From contig NYWC01000085.1 in NCBI GenBank assembly GCA_002684935.1, positions 15,000 through 30,909 of the forward strand: a stretch of DNA of 15,910 nucleotides, in the 5' to 3' direction. The notes under the pieces were generated by a model. The model did no database searches. It was not told the DNA's origin and saw nothing but the letters and a program-made list of their open reading frames with translations. Positions 5,840-11,073 of this stretch are shown here, piece after piece (position 1 is the first letter of the stretch; each line of letters begins with the position of its first letter). The translations under genes and the position numbers were made by a program. The DNA comes from Gammaproteobacteria bacterium. GTDB taxonomy: Bacteria; Pseudomonadota; Gammaproteobacteria; Pseudomonadales; Pseudohongiellaceae.

Positions 5840-6250
5840 ATGGAAAATCAGTACTACGAACTTCACATCCCCTCAACCAGAAAGGGGGAAGAGTATGACT
5901 TTGAGGCTAATTACAAAAACCTTGAAAAGAAGGTAGAAGAACTAAGGGATTTAGTAATTACAAGCAAGCCACGCATGGATAAAGATGTTGCCAAAAGATT
6001 TATTCAGTGGATAGCAAATATCTGCCCTGAACAAGATTACAGCCTAGATGAATTTAGAAGTAGCTTAGGAAGTTATCAAATAGATAAATTCAATCGATCC
6101 TTGATGAATAGACTGGATCCTGTCACTCTTGCACTTGAAGACCATTTCTTTTGCCTTTACGACTTTAGAGATGATTCGGTAAGGAAATGTTGTAGGCAGC
6201 CAAACTACATTTTTGGTTTAAATAACTCACTAGAACCTGTGTGGAATTAA
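5840..6250 (+). CDS. Unrecognised 136-residue protein
   Basis: I do not recognise this protein. An N-terminal charged helix, NYKNLEKKVEELRDLVI (residues 25-41), is followed by a helical region, RFIQWIANICPEQDYSLDEFRSSLGSYQIDKFNRSLMNRL. The C-terminal third has four cysteines in FFCLYDF...VRKCCRQPNYIFG, too irregularly spaced for an obvious zinc site. It is part of a rightward run with the genes before and after it; the next gene starts 3 nt after its stop. The composition is AT-rich and phage-like. Confidence 0.6.
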   Translation: MENQYYELHIPSTRKGEEYDFEANYKNLEKKVEELRDLVITSKPRMDKDVAKRFIQWIANICPEQDYSLDEFRSSLGSYQIDKFNRSLMNRLDPVTLALEDHFFCLYDFRDDSVRKCCRQPNYIFGLNNSLEPVWN

Positions 6251-6253
6251 GCA

Positions 6254-6637
6254 ATGATAGAACTCAGACCCACAGATGAAATAGATGAAGCCTATATCTT
6301 AGAGCTTCATGAATACAGAACAGAATGGTTGAAGTTAATGAATGCTCTTATAAGCGAATCACTAACCGAAGAAGAAGTGGTCAATGTGACTCTACTCATC
6401 TATTTCTACTGTTCAACATTCCCACCACTAGAACAGTTCAAGGAATCTGACCTAACGACAGGAATAACAGAAGTTCTAAATTTTCTAGACAATCTAATTG
6501 ACTATGCCGAAAGCGTATGTGGTGAGCTTTCTAATTATGCTAACGAGAAAATCAGAGAGCACGCTGCCATTATTAGATATATTGACAACCGTTTGAGCTC
6601 CATAGAATACCTAGAAGGTATATTCAATCAATCCTGA
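6254..6637 (+). CDS. Unrecognised 127-residue acidic helical protein
   Basis: I do not recognise this protein. It is almost entirely helical by inspection and strongly acidic (MIELRPTDEIDEAYILELHEY; LTEEEVVNVTLLIYFYC; VLNFLDNLIDYAESVCGELSNYANEKIREHAAIIRYI). The hydrophobic LLIYFYC stretch is too short for a membrane segment. It follows the 5840 gene by 3 nt and overlaps the convergent 6628-6996 gene by 10 nt at its 3' end. Acidic helical proteins of this size in phages are often inhibitors or DNA mimics, but there is no specific support for that here. Confidence 0.58.
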   Translation: MIELRPTDEIDEAYILELHEYRTEWLKLMNALISESLTEEEVVNVTLLIYFYCSTFPPLEQFKESDLTTGITEVLNFLDNLIDYAESVCGELSNYANEKIREHAAIIRYIDNRLSSIEYLEGIFNQS

Positions 6638-6996
6638 TATAGATATTCCCATTCTAAGTTGTCAATACAATTATCCCTCTGGTCTCCATTCTTATGCGTT
6701 ACTCCAGTGGGATTTTTATTATCATCAATTTCTATCAAACAAGAAGCTATAAATTCATCTTCAGCTTGCGTCACATCAATCCAAAATATAAAACCTTCTT
6801 CCCTATCAAAATGCTTGAGAGTAAAGCTATAACATGGCTGACCATCGTAACTGGGTTTCTTATCAATTGGAATAAGCTCTGGATTTAAATAATCATCACC
6901 AAGAAAATGGGGAGTACCAATTGAGTCAATTCCATAAGCTGGGAATGCCTGATGAATTGAATATTCTTGTCCTGCTATACAAACCTTTTCAAGCAT
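6628..6996 (-). CDS. Small HNH_3-like protein
   Basis: This is a 122-residue protein whose C-terminus, GVTHKNGDQRDNCIDNLEWEYL (residues 97-118), closely follows the HNH_3 core VNHIDGNKTNNRIENLEW, including H-K-N-G-D, D-N and N-L-E-W. The usual upstream HRLVAEAF helix is not recognisable, and the N-terminal 90 residues (with two or three YxxPELIP- and GFIFWIDVT-like strands) match nothing I know. It may be a divergent homing endonuclease or a decayed one with altered first metal ligands. A CTAGATA element (7018-7024, minus) lies 21 nt before its ATG. Its leader has a bulged complementarity to the 3' end of the upstream 7062-7763 gene across the intervening terminator, like the other two HNH genes. 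Confidence 0.6.
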   Translation of the reverse strand: MLEKVCIAGQEYSIHQAFPAYGIDSIGTPHFLGDDYLNPELIPIDKKPSYDGQPCYSFTLKHFDREEGFIFWIDVTQAEDEFIASCLIEIDDNKNPTGVTHKNGDQRDNCIDNLEWEYLYQD

Positions 6997-7017
6997 CGAT
7001 CACGCTCATTCTTAATG

Positions 7018-7024
7018 TATCTAG
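7018..7024 (-). promoter_or_regulatory. CTAGATA, possible late-type promoter of the 6628-6996 gene
   Basis: It differs by one base from the CTAAATA element seen before the other minus-strand genes and sits at the same 21-24 nt distance from the start codon. It lies immediately after the terminator of the upstream gene, so the downstream gene needs its own promoter. Confidence 0.3.
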
Positions 7025-7028
7025 GCAT

Positions 7029-7052
7029 AAAAAAAGCCCCTTTGAAAGAGGC
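7029..7052 (-). terminator. Rho-independent terminator of the 7062-7763 gene
   Basis: On the minus strand GCCTCTT and AAGGGGC form a 7-bp stem (one G-U) with a TCA loop, followed by a T7 run (7035 to 7029). It lies 9 nt beyond the stop codon. Confidence 0.85.
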
Positions 7053-7061
7053 GGCAACTAA

Positions 7062-7763
7062 TTAGAATGCGTGAGAGTAATGAAGAGCATACTTCATCTT
7101 AGGATGAGGCAATTTATTGAAATACATAATCAAATTATCTTCGGGCATATCATCTAAGTCCTCCAAGTCAGGCTGAGTATCGAGAATCTTAATATGACGA
7201 ATATAAGAAATAATTGTATCATCACTATTTCTATCAATAGCCTGTTCTTCATTCACACCAACAGATTGGATTAAGAATGTATTTCCTTTCTCACTCACGG
7301 TAGATAAAGACTTACAAAAGGTTTCTAGCGTAGAAGAGAAATTAGCATCTGCCTTAGTATCTTGTAAATACCAATGAAGACCATAAACAAAATGGTGGGA
7401 GATAATAACATCACCTTTCGCTGATTTTTTAAGCTCTAATGTAGATACCATCAAAGGGCAATGAAGCTTGATTGACTCTTTAACGAACTTATCCAATGGG
7501 ATATTGGGAGTTGTTTTAAGCCTCTGTGGTCTAACAATATTGTCAAGTGACTTGAATAGGTTATTATAGATTCTTGGAAGCTCATTAGTAATAGCATCTA
7601 CATCAGATGTGTTGTGACGCATCATAAAATAAGTGCCATACTTATATTCTGTAGTTGAAACGATTACGTCAGAAGTATCGTCACATAAAAGACTTTCTAT
7701 TAAATTCATTGCTGTTGTTGTTGTGGTGTGATGGATAGTGGACGGCAAATAAAAATCCGTCAC
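7062..7763 (-). CDS. Unrecognised 233-residue protein with late-type promoter
   Basis: I do not recognise this protein. It has mixed strand/helix character, no signal peptide and no membrane segment. The C-terminus is acidic, then basic (QPDLEDLDDMPEDNLIMYFNKLPHPKMKYALHYSHAF). The longest form starts at GTG 7761-7763, 12 nt downstream of a TATAAATA element. An internal ATG at 7707-7709 would give a 215-residue form lacking the Thr/His-rich leader (STIHHTTTTTA). I slightly prefer the ATG because the GTG lies close to the expected transcription start. It is a single-gene unit: its own late promoter and its own terminator (7029-7052). Its last 14 nt and stop codon are partly complementary to the leader of the next gene. 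Confidence 0.65.
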   Translation of the reverse strand: MTDFYLPSTIHHTTTTTAMNLIESLLCDDTSDVIVSTTEYKYGTYFMMRHNTSDVDAITNELPRIYNNLFKSLDNIVRPQRLKTTPNIPLDKFVKESIKLHCPLMVSTLELKKSAKGDVIISHHFVYGLHWYLQDTKADANFSSTLETFCKSLSTVSEKGNTFLIQSVGVNEEQAIDRNSDDTIISYIRHIKILDTQPDLEDLDDMPEDNLIMYFNKLPHPKMKYALHYSHAF

Positions 7764-7775
7764 TATTGCTAAGTC

Positions 7776-7783
7776 TATTTATA
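7776..7783 (-). promoter_or_regulatory. TATAAATA late promoter of the 7062-7763 gene
   Basis: This is an exact match on the minus strand to the canonical T4 late promoter element, with a transcription start expected near 7770. It is divergent from the TATAAT promoter at 7804. Confidence 0.55.
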
Positions 7784-7803
7784 CAAGTAAAGTTAAAAGA
7801 CTA

Positions 7804-7809
7804 TATAAT
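7804..7809 (+). promoter_or_regulatory. Consensus TATAAT -10 element of an intergenic RNA
   Basis: A perfect TATAAT lies in an AT-rich stretch with no good -35 match (the -35 window reads ATACAA). The predicted start is near 7816. Downstream there is no ORF but a hairpin-rich stretch ending in a strong terminator, so the promoter probably serves a non-coding RNA. Confidence 0.45.
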
Positions 7810-7815
7810 GTGTTG

Positions 7816-7938
7816 ATCTTGGAATAAGTGAGTTTTACATAATGCCGCTAGTCGGATTGTTAAAGTAATCCCAAGAACTATCAATTCAATAGATAGGCAA
7901 CAGATAAGGGGGTAGGCAGAGATGCTTACCCCCTTTTT
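7816..7938 (+). ncRNA. Candidate structured intergenic RNA, about 120 nt
   Basis: The segment runs from a consensus -10 element to a strong terminator and holds no credible ORF. Visible hairpins are GGATT (7854-7858)/AATCC (7867-7871), CTATC (7878-7882)/GATAG (7892-7896) and an optional CTTGG (7818-7822)/CCAAG (7871-7875) closing stem that competes with the first. The terminator is a 10-bp stem GGGGGTAGGC (7908-7917)/GCTTACCCCC (7924-7933) followed by T5. It does not fold as a tRNA. The competing stems could mean a regulated RNA, but this is inference. It lies immediately upstream of the second HNH-linked small RNA. Confidence 0.45.
7908..7938 (+). terminator. Strong rho-independent terminator
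   Basis: It has a 10-bp stem with one G-T wobble, a 6-nt AGAGAT loop and a T5 tail. It closes the 7816 transcript and isolates the small RNA unit that follows. Confidence 0.85.
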
Positions 7939-7963
7939 AAAATATCAAGTCACGTAATCAGAA

Positions 7964-7971
7964 GCTAAATA
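7964..7971 (+). promoter_or_regulatory. GCTAAATA promoter of small RNA 2
   Basis: GCTAAATA is followed after 3 nt by CATCT, matching the arrangement ahead of small RNA 1 on the opposite strand at 5246-5253. Confidence 0.45.
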
Positions 7972-7974
7972 AAA

Positions 7975-8030
7975 CATCTCTTAAGCGTCGTAACTGAAGA
8001 GAGCGAAAGAATCCTTCGGGGTTCTTTTTT
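7975..8030 (+). ncRNA. Candidate antisense small RNA 2 (HNH-linked)
   Basis: This unit of about 55 nt consists of CATCT, a hairpin with stem TCTCTT (7977-7982)/AAGAGA (7997-8002) and a 14-nt loop, then a terminator AAAGAATCC (8006-8014)-TTCG-GGGTTCTTT (8019-8027) with a T6 run to 8030. The segment TTAAGCGTCGTA (7981-7992), mostly loop, is perfectly complementary to TACGACGCTTAA (8049-8060), the predicted 5' leader of the HNH-AP2 mRNA that ends 7 nt before its ATG. The bases flanking the 12-mer do not pair. It shares promoter, CATCT and GTAACT with small RNA 1 but carries a different antisense segment. No ORF is present. The function is inferred. Confidence 0.6.
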
Positions 8031-8036
8031 AATGCG

Positions 8037-8044
8037 AATAAATA
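8037..8044 (+). promoter_or_regulatory. AATAAATA late-type promoter of the HNH-AP2 gene
   Basis: It lies after the terminator of small RNA 2 and predicts a transcript starting near 8049-8050, so the mRNA would begin with the segment complementary to the small RNA. ATG follows at 8068. Confidence 0.45.
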
Positions 8045-8067
8045 ACAATACGACGCTTAATTGAATA

Positions 8068-8574
8068 ATGACAAAAGCATTACCATTGCCTTCACAAGAA
8101 AGGCTTAAAGAATTAATTGAATATAATCCAGTTACTGGGGTATGCAAGAGGATAATTGATTCGGGGAATAGGAAAGCAGGGGATAAAATAGGATGCCTCC
8201 AAAAGCAAAAAGGATACTTAACAGGAAGTATTGATGGTCAGAACTATCAAGTTCACAGGCTTATATGGATGTATTGGTATGGTGTAGATCCAGGCTCAAA
8301 GCAAGTAGACCATAAGAATAAAATCAGGTCTGATAATTGGATTGAGAATCTTAGACTTGGAACTAATCAACAGAACTTATATAATATGAGTGCTTCGGGT
8401 GAAGTACCGTATAAGGGAGTAACATTATGTAAGAGGACTGGTCTTTATATTGCTCGTATACTTCCAAGCGGGAAGAACATATCTCTAGGCAGATATAAGA
8501 CCGCTGAAGAGGCATCAGAAGCGTATATGAAGGCTGCTAAACAGTTCTATGGGGAATACGCTTGTTCTACTTAA
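8068..8574 (+). CDS. HNH-AP2 homing endonuclease
   Basis: This is a 168-residue protein. Residues 60-107 hold the HNH_3 core: QVHRLIWMYWYG (H63), KQVDHKNKIRSDNWIENLRLGT with D81-H82 and the N-x-x-NL pattern, then NQQNLYNM. Residues 113-167 form an AP2 DNA-binding domain (PYKGVTLCKRTGLYIARI...LGRYKTAEEASEAYMKAAKQFYGEYA), the usual partner of HNH in phage and cyanobacterial homing endonucleases. The full domain set indicates an active enzyme. The leader is short and has no Shine-Dalgarno; it is complementary to the small RNA just upstream. AT-rich codon use matches the phage genes. It borders the higher-GC attP/integrase region. Confidence 0.88.
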   Translation: MTKALPLPSQERLKELIEYNPVTGVCKRIIDSGNRKAGDKIGCLQKQKGYLTGSIDGQNYQVHRLIWMYWYGVDPGSKQVDHKNKIRSDNWIENLRLGTNQQNLYNMSASGEVPYKGVTLCKRTGLYIARILPSGKNISLGRYKTAEEASEAYMKAAKQFYGEYACST

Positions 8575-8639
8575 CACCTCTTGTGTTGCCTCCTAGGGAG
8601 CAATCAGAGCTGTAAGACCATCAGAAAAAACTGGAAAAT

Positions 8640-8901
8640 GTGTTGGGGTTGGTGTTGGGGTTTGAGGCTAATTTCCGCCTAGCGTTGTCTCAAACCTAGT
8701 CATAGCAAGGGGTCTCAAGCTCGGTTCGCAAACGACCCTCTCCGTGATTACATAGTCCCAGAAACTCCTGGAACTTCCCACAAGCCAGTCCACGACTGGC
8801 TTTTTTAATGCCTGTTGTCCCAGATAGTCCCCAATAATCCCACTAAATGTCGTAAACGTGTTGGGGTTTGTGTTGGGGTTGAAAAAGGATGTGTTGGGGT
8901 T
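8640..8901 (+). repeat. Five GTGTTGGGGTT iterons
   Basis: The copies start at 8640, 8652, 8858, 8870 and 8891, all in the same orientation. The shared 12-bp period within pairs suggests cooperative binding on one DNA face, as for arm-type sites of tyrosine recombinases or an excisionase. The three right-hand copies overlap the integrase promoter zone, so they may also autoregulate it. Confidence 0.7.
8782..8806 (+). terminator. Rho-independent terminator upstream of the integrase
   Basis: AAGCCAGTC and GACTGGCTT form a perfect 9-bp stem with a CAC loop and a T6 run (8801-8806). It would stop read-through from the HNH-AP2 side before the integrase promoter. Alternatively it is a host tRNA terminator captured with a tRNA fragment. 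Confidence 0.8.
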
Positions 8902-8941
8902 GGGTATAGTATCGGAGACAACGGCATCAGGTCATTAAAAA

Positions 8942-10186
8942 ATGACGGAAGCGGAAATCATAAAACTGGAGCCGTCAAGCAAAAAGCAGACAATATCTTT
9001 AGGCAATTCACTCTTTCTAATGGTGATACCCATCCATAAAGGTGGGGGTAAAGCCTTTACGGGTCGGACAAGAGTTCCCCCAGGCAGGAGGGGCAAGCAG
9101 GTTGATGTTCACATCGGTACCTATGGCAAGGGGTTTGGGGAAATATCGCTCAAAAAGGCAAGGGAGGAATGGAACCGCATTCGCCTATGGGCAAAGGAAA
9201 CAGGCAGGGACCCAAGGGACCTCTACAAGGAAGAGCGCTCACCAAGTGAAGAAATATTAAAAACCAAATCTCTCCAAGAGGCAGTTGATGCCTACCTGGA
9301 AAGGTCAGGGCATTCCCCCTCCACTCTCAAGGATTACAAAAACAAGCTTTTCAATCAGGTCATTCCCGCGCTGGGTGCCGACACAGACCTCAAAGAATTG
9401 GAGTGGTCCCAGGGAGGAAGAGAAAAGGTATTGGGAATGAAGTTGGCGATTGAGAAGCGTGGATCTCTTTCCCAGTCAGACCGAGTACTGATGATTACGC
9501 GAATGGTCTTTGACTTCTCAATTGATATGGGCTGGATGGAGAACCCAAATCCAGCAATAAGCAGTAAGCACTCCAAGTCGGCTCACATCCCCAAGAGCAA
9601 CCCATCCTTGAAATGGGACCAGCTGCCCAAGTTCTTTGAAGACTTTGAAACCAGACGAGAGAAAACGATGCCTCTGGTGATGCTGGCTACTCAACTCACA
9701 ATGTTGAGCTTCCTGCGGGTGGGTGCTCTGGCTCAAACCGAATGGACAGAAATAGACGAAGACAAGTTGATGTGGACAGTTCCCGCAAGCAAGATGAAAG
9801 CTAAAAGGGATCACCTCATACCAATCACCCCACAGATAAAACGGGTCTTTGAACGAATGTATGAAATCAATGGAGACCAGCAATATGTCTTCTACACAGT
9901 CTTTGGTAAGACGCACGCTTATATGAATCCAAGTTCTATCAACAGATTTCTCAAAGACCTTGGATACGCAAAGCTCACCACTGCTCACGGCTTCCGTTCA
10001 TTAGCACTAACAGCAGGACAAGAGGTGTTGAAGTTTGATGCCGAGCTTATTCAAAGACAAATGTCTCACGCTATTGGAGATAAGGTAAGGCAAGCCTATG
10101 ACAAAGCACAGTTTATAGAAGAACGCAAAGAGTTTATGCTTTCTTGGGACAAAGCACTAGCAGAACAAGGAATGAAGATTGACTGA
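8942..10186 (+). CDS. Tyrosine-recombinase integrase
   Basis: This 414-residue enzyme is of normal length for a phage or island integrase. Residues 1-100 form the arm-binding N-terminal domain (a strand-rich segment with VDVHIGTYGKGFGEISLKKAREEWNRIR, as in P4-type integrases). Residues 108-205 are the SAM-like core-binding domain (SLQEAVDAYLERSGHSPSTLKDYKNKL). Residues 220-400 are catalytic. All key residues are visible: R259 (LSFLRVGAL), a Lys in the KMKAKRD turn (284-288), H349-G-F-R352, H376 and the nucleophile Y386 (AYDKAQF). It should carry out site-specific integration and excision at the adjacent attP-like region. The likely -10 is TATAGT at 8905-8910, next to the iterons. It has higher GC than the phage genes and host-like codon use. 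An integrase is unusual in a T4-like setting. Confidence 0.93.
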   Translation: MTEAEIIKLEPSSKKQTISLGNSLFLMVIPIHKGGGKAFTGRTRVPPGRRGKQVDVHIGTYGKGFGEISLKKAREEWNRIRLWAKETGRDPRDLYKEERSPSEEILKTKSLQEAVDAYLERSGHSPSTLKDYKNKLFNQVIPALGADTDLKELEWSQGGREKVLGMKLAIEKRGSLSQSDRVLMITRMVFDFSIDMGWMENPNPAISSKHSKSAHIPKSNPSLKWDQLPKFFEDFETRREKTMPLVMLATQLTMLSFLRVGALAQTEWTEIDEDKLMWTVPASKMKAKRDHLIPITPQIKRVFERMYEINGDQQYVFYTVFGKTHAYMNPSSINRFLKDLGYAKLTTAHGFRSLALTAGQEVLKFDAELIQRQMSHAIGDKVRQAYDKAQFIEERKEFMLSWDKALAEQGMKID

Positions 10187-10204
10187 TTCATTATGGGATA
10201 TAGT

Positions 10205-10233
10205 GAGACAAAATGGGAAAATTATGCTATAAT
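10205..10233 (+). promoter_or_regulatory. Sigma70 promoter of the AlpA-like gene
   Basis: GAGACA (10205-10210), a 17-bp spacer and a perfect TATAAT (10228-10233) lie 30 nt before the ATG. The promoter is independent of the integrase, so excision and integration functions can be expressed separately. Confidence 0.6.
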
Positions 10234-10262
10234 AGTGGAACGAAAGACATAATCTTAGTAGT

Positions 10263-10460
10263 ATGAAAAACGCAGAAGTTAAATTCTTACGATTACAGCA
10301 AGTAAGAGAAATAACTCAACTCTCTAGAAGTTCAATTTACAGGCTTATGAGTTCTGGTGAGTTCCCTAAGCAGATTCCTATTACTTCACGCCAAGTTGTA
10401 TGGGTAAAAGCTCATATTGAAGACTGGTGTAATAAGAAGGTTGAAGCTGCGCTGCGTTAA
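10263..10460 (+). CDS. AlpA/excisionase-type helix-turn-helix protein
   Basis: This 65-residue protein is a single winged-helix/MerR-like domain of the AlpA family. KFLRLQQVREITQLSRSSIYRLMSSGEFPKQIPITSRQVVWVKAHIEDWCNKK matches the family pattern in full: LR..V...TGLSR.TIYR....G.FP...., then the wing and W...I..W. AlpA proteins act as transcriptional activators of an integrase or as recombination directionality factors. Its place directly downstream of the integrase and near iterons suggests that it steers excision or controls the integrase promoter. It has its own strong promoter. There is no sign of truncation. Confidence 0.85.
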   Translation: MKNAEVKFLRLQQVREITQLSRSSIYRLMSSGEFPKQIPITSRQVVWVKAHIEDWCNKKVEAALR

Positions 10461-10484
10461 GCGCGATATAAAATCATTAAACTA

Positions 10485-10491
10485 CTAAATA
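10485..10491 (+). promoter_or_regulatory. CTAAATA late-type element ahead of an intergenic RNA
   Basis: It lies 25 nt after the AlpA-like gene. Transcription would start near 10497, right where a stable hairpin begins. No ORF follows before the terminator at 10584-10614. Confidence 0.3.
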
Positions 10492-10496
10492 AAATA

Positions 10497-10614
10497 TGAC
10501 TTCGATGGCGAGAGCCTCGGTATGAGTCGAAAACAAAAACAGTTTTCATCTTGCTTATCTCTTAAACTGATAATACTTCTTATAAAAGCCCTTGCTTACA
10601 GCGGGGTTTTTTTT
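10497..10614 (+). ncRNA. Candidate structured intergenic RNA, about 115 nt
   Basis: Directly after CTAAATA comes CGA-t-GGC-GAGA-GCC-TCG, a 6-bp stem with one bulged T and a GNRA-type GAGA loop. It is enclosed by an outer GACT/AGTC pairing (about 10498-10531). About 50 nt of A-rich and then pyrimidine-rich linker follow, ending in a terminator (CCC-tt-GCT-tac-AGC-GGG with T8, 10584-10614). A 9-codon ATG ORF (MTSMARASV) runs through the hairpin but is probably meaningless. It could instead be the 3' untranslated region of the AlpA-like gene. Confidence 0.35.
10584..10614 (+). terminator. Rho-independent terminator before the AbrB-like genes
   Basis: The stem CCC(tt)GCT-tac-AGC-GGG has a 2-nt bulge, flanking A-run/T-run pairing and a T8 tail. 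It separates the integrase/AlpA region from the AbrB-like operon. Confidence 0.7.
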
Positions 10615-10632
10615 ATGGTATGAAACACAACG

Positions 10633-10674
10633 ACTAGCACTAGTTGCTGCGATGCCATATTAGGTTATGATAAT
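10633..10674 (+). promoter_or_regulatory. Candidate promoter and dyad of the AbrB-like operon
   Basis: A GATAAT -10-like box (10669-10674) lies 19 nt before the ATG at 10694, with only a weak -35 (TTGCTG at 10644-10649, 19-bp spacer). Just upstream is the dyad ACTAG-CA-CTAGT (10633-10644), a possible operator for autoregulation. Confidence 0.3.
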
Positions 10675-10693
10675 AGTAGTCTTGTACTTTCAA

Positions 10694-11038
10694 ATGCTTA
10701 CAGGTTCCGCTCTTCTTGAGTTCGTAAAGACGAATGCAGCATCACCAAAGGATGAGCTAATGAAAATGGCTGGCTACTCCTTTGAGACGGAGGACGGAAA
10801 GACCCGTTACAAGCAACAGGACTTTATGAATGCCCTGTTGAGTGCCCAAGGGATTGTTCTGACACCACCAAAGACCGCTAGAGGGGTAGGTCGTCAGCTG
10901 TCATACAAGACATCCGTTATGAAGAATGGAAACGCCACTGTGGGTAAGGCATATTTTGAGAAAGCCGCTGCTTCACCAGGAGACAGCTTCACCATTGAAG
11001 TGAGTGATAAGAAGATTGTTCTAAAACCAATTAAGTAG
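10694..11038 (+). CDS. cyAbrB-like transition-state regulator 1
   Basis: This is a 114-residue protein from the ATG at 10694; a longer in-frame start at 10667 only adds a hydrophobic stub. It follows the cyanobacterial AbrB (cyAbrB) layout: LTGSALLEFVK at the N-terminus, AGYSFETEDGKTRYKQQDFMNALLSAQGIVL in the middle (family: CGYYTVTKNGQTRVNLTDFYDAVLSARGIPL), and a C-terminal AbrB DNA-binding part YKTSVMKNGNATVGKAYFEKAAASPGDSFTIEV. cyAbrB proteins are global regulators of nitrogen and carbon genes in cyanobacteria. A copy on a mobile element could rewire host transcription or regulate the element. It forms an operon with a second, divergent AbrB-like gene 35 nt downstream. Confidence 0.8.
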   Translation: MLTGSALLEFVKTNAASPKDELMKMAGYSFETEDGKTRYKQQDFMNALLSAQGIVLTPPKTARGVGRQLSYKTSVMKNGNATVGKAYFEKAAASPGDSFTIEVSDKKIVLKPIK

Positions 11039-11073
11039 TTCTACTCATCAAAACCAACCCAACACAAATCAAA

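Larger units (their letters stand above)
8575..8941. other. attP-like region: paired arm iterons around a candidate core
   Basis: This 367-bp gene-free stretch holds five exact GTGTTGGGGTT copies: 8640-8650, 8652-8662, 8858-8868, 8870-8880 and 8891-8901. Two lie on the left and three on the right of a roughly 195-bp middle. The members of each close pair are 12 bp apart, about one helical turn. The middle has an 8-bp inverted repeat, GGTTTGAG (8659-8666)/CTCAAACC (8689-8696). It also has a tRNA 3'-half-like string (GGTTCG...CCCTCTCCG near 8720-8743) and a terminator at 8782-8806. Arms on both sides of a core next to an integrase gene is the layout of a phage attP. The right-hand iterons abut the TATAGT (8905-8910) that probably serves the integrase. 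Confidence 0.5.

Noticed and set aside
6254..6637. Anti-CRISPR or DNA-mimic call for the acidic helical protein
   Set aside because: Acidity and small size alone do not support it; no anti-CRISPR-associated regulator or motif was seen next to it.
8700..8745. Functional tRNA gene near the integrase
   Set aside because: Only a T-loop/3'-acceptor-like string is present. There is no matching 5' acceptor strand, D-arm or anticodon arm, and the T-stem pairs poorly. It is kept only as a possible att fragment.
8815..9039. 74-residue plus-strand frame across the iterons
   Set aside because: Its sequence is a translation of the GTGTTGGGGTT iterons (VGVCVGV...VGVG), and it overlaps the start of the integrase in another frame.
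9518..9988. 156-residue minus-strand frame inside the integrase
   Set aside because: It is antisense to the catalytic domain of a complete integrase and shows no domain; it is a shadow frame.
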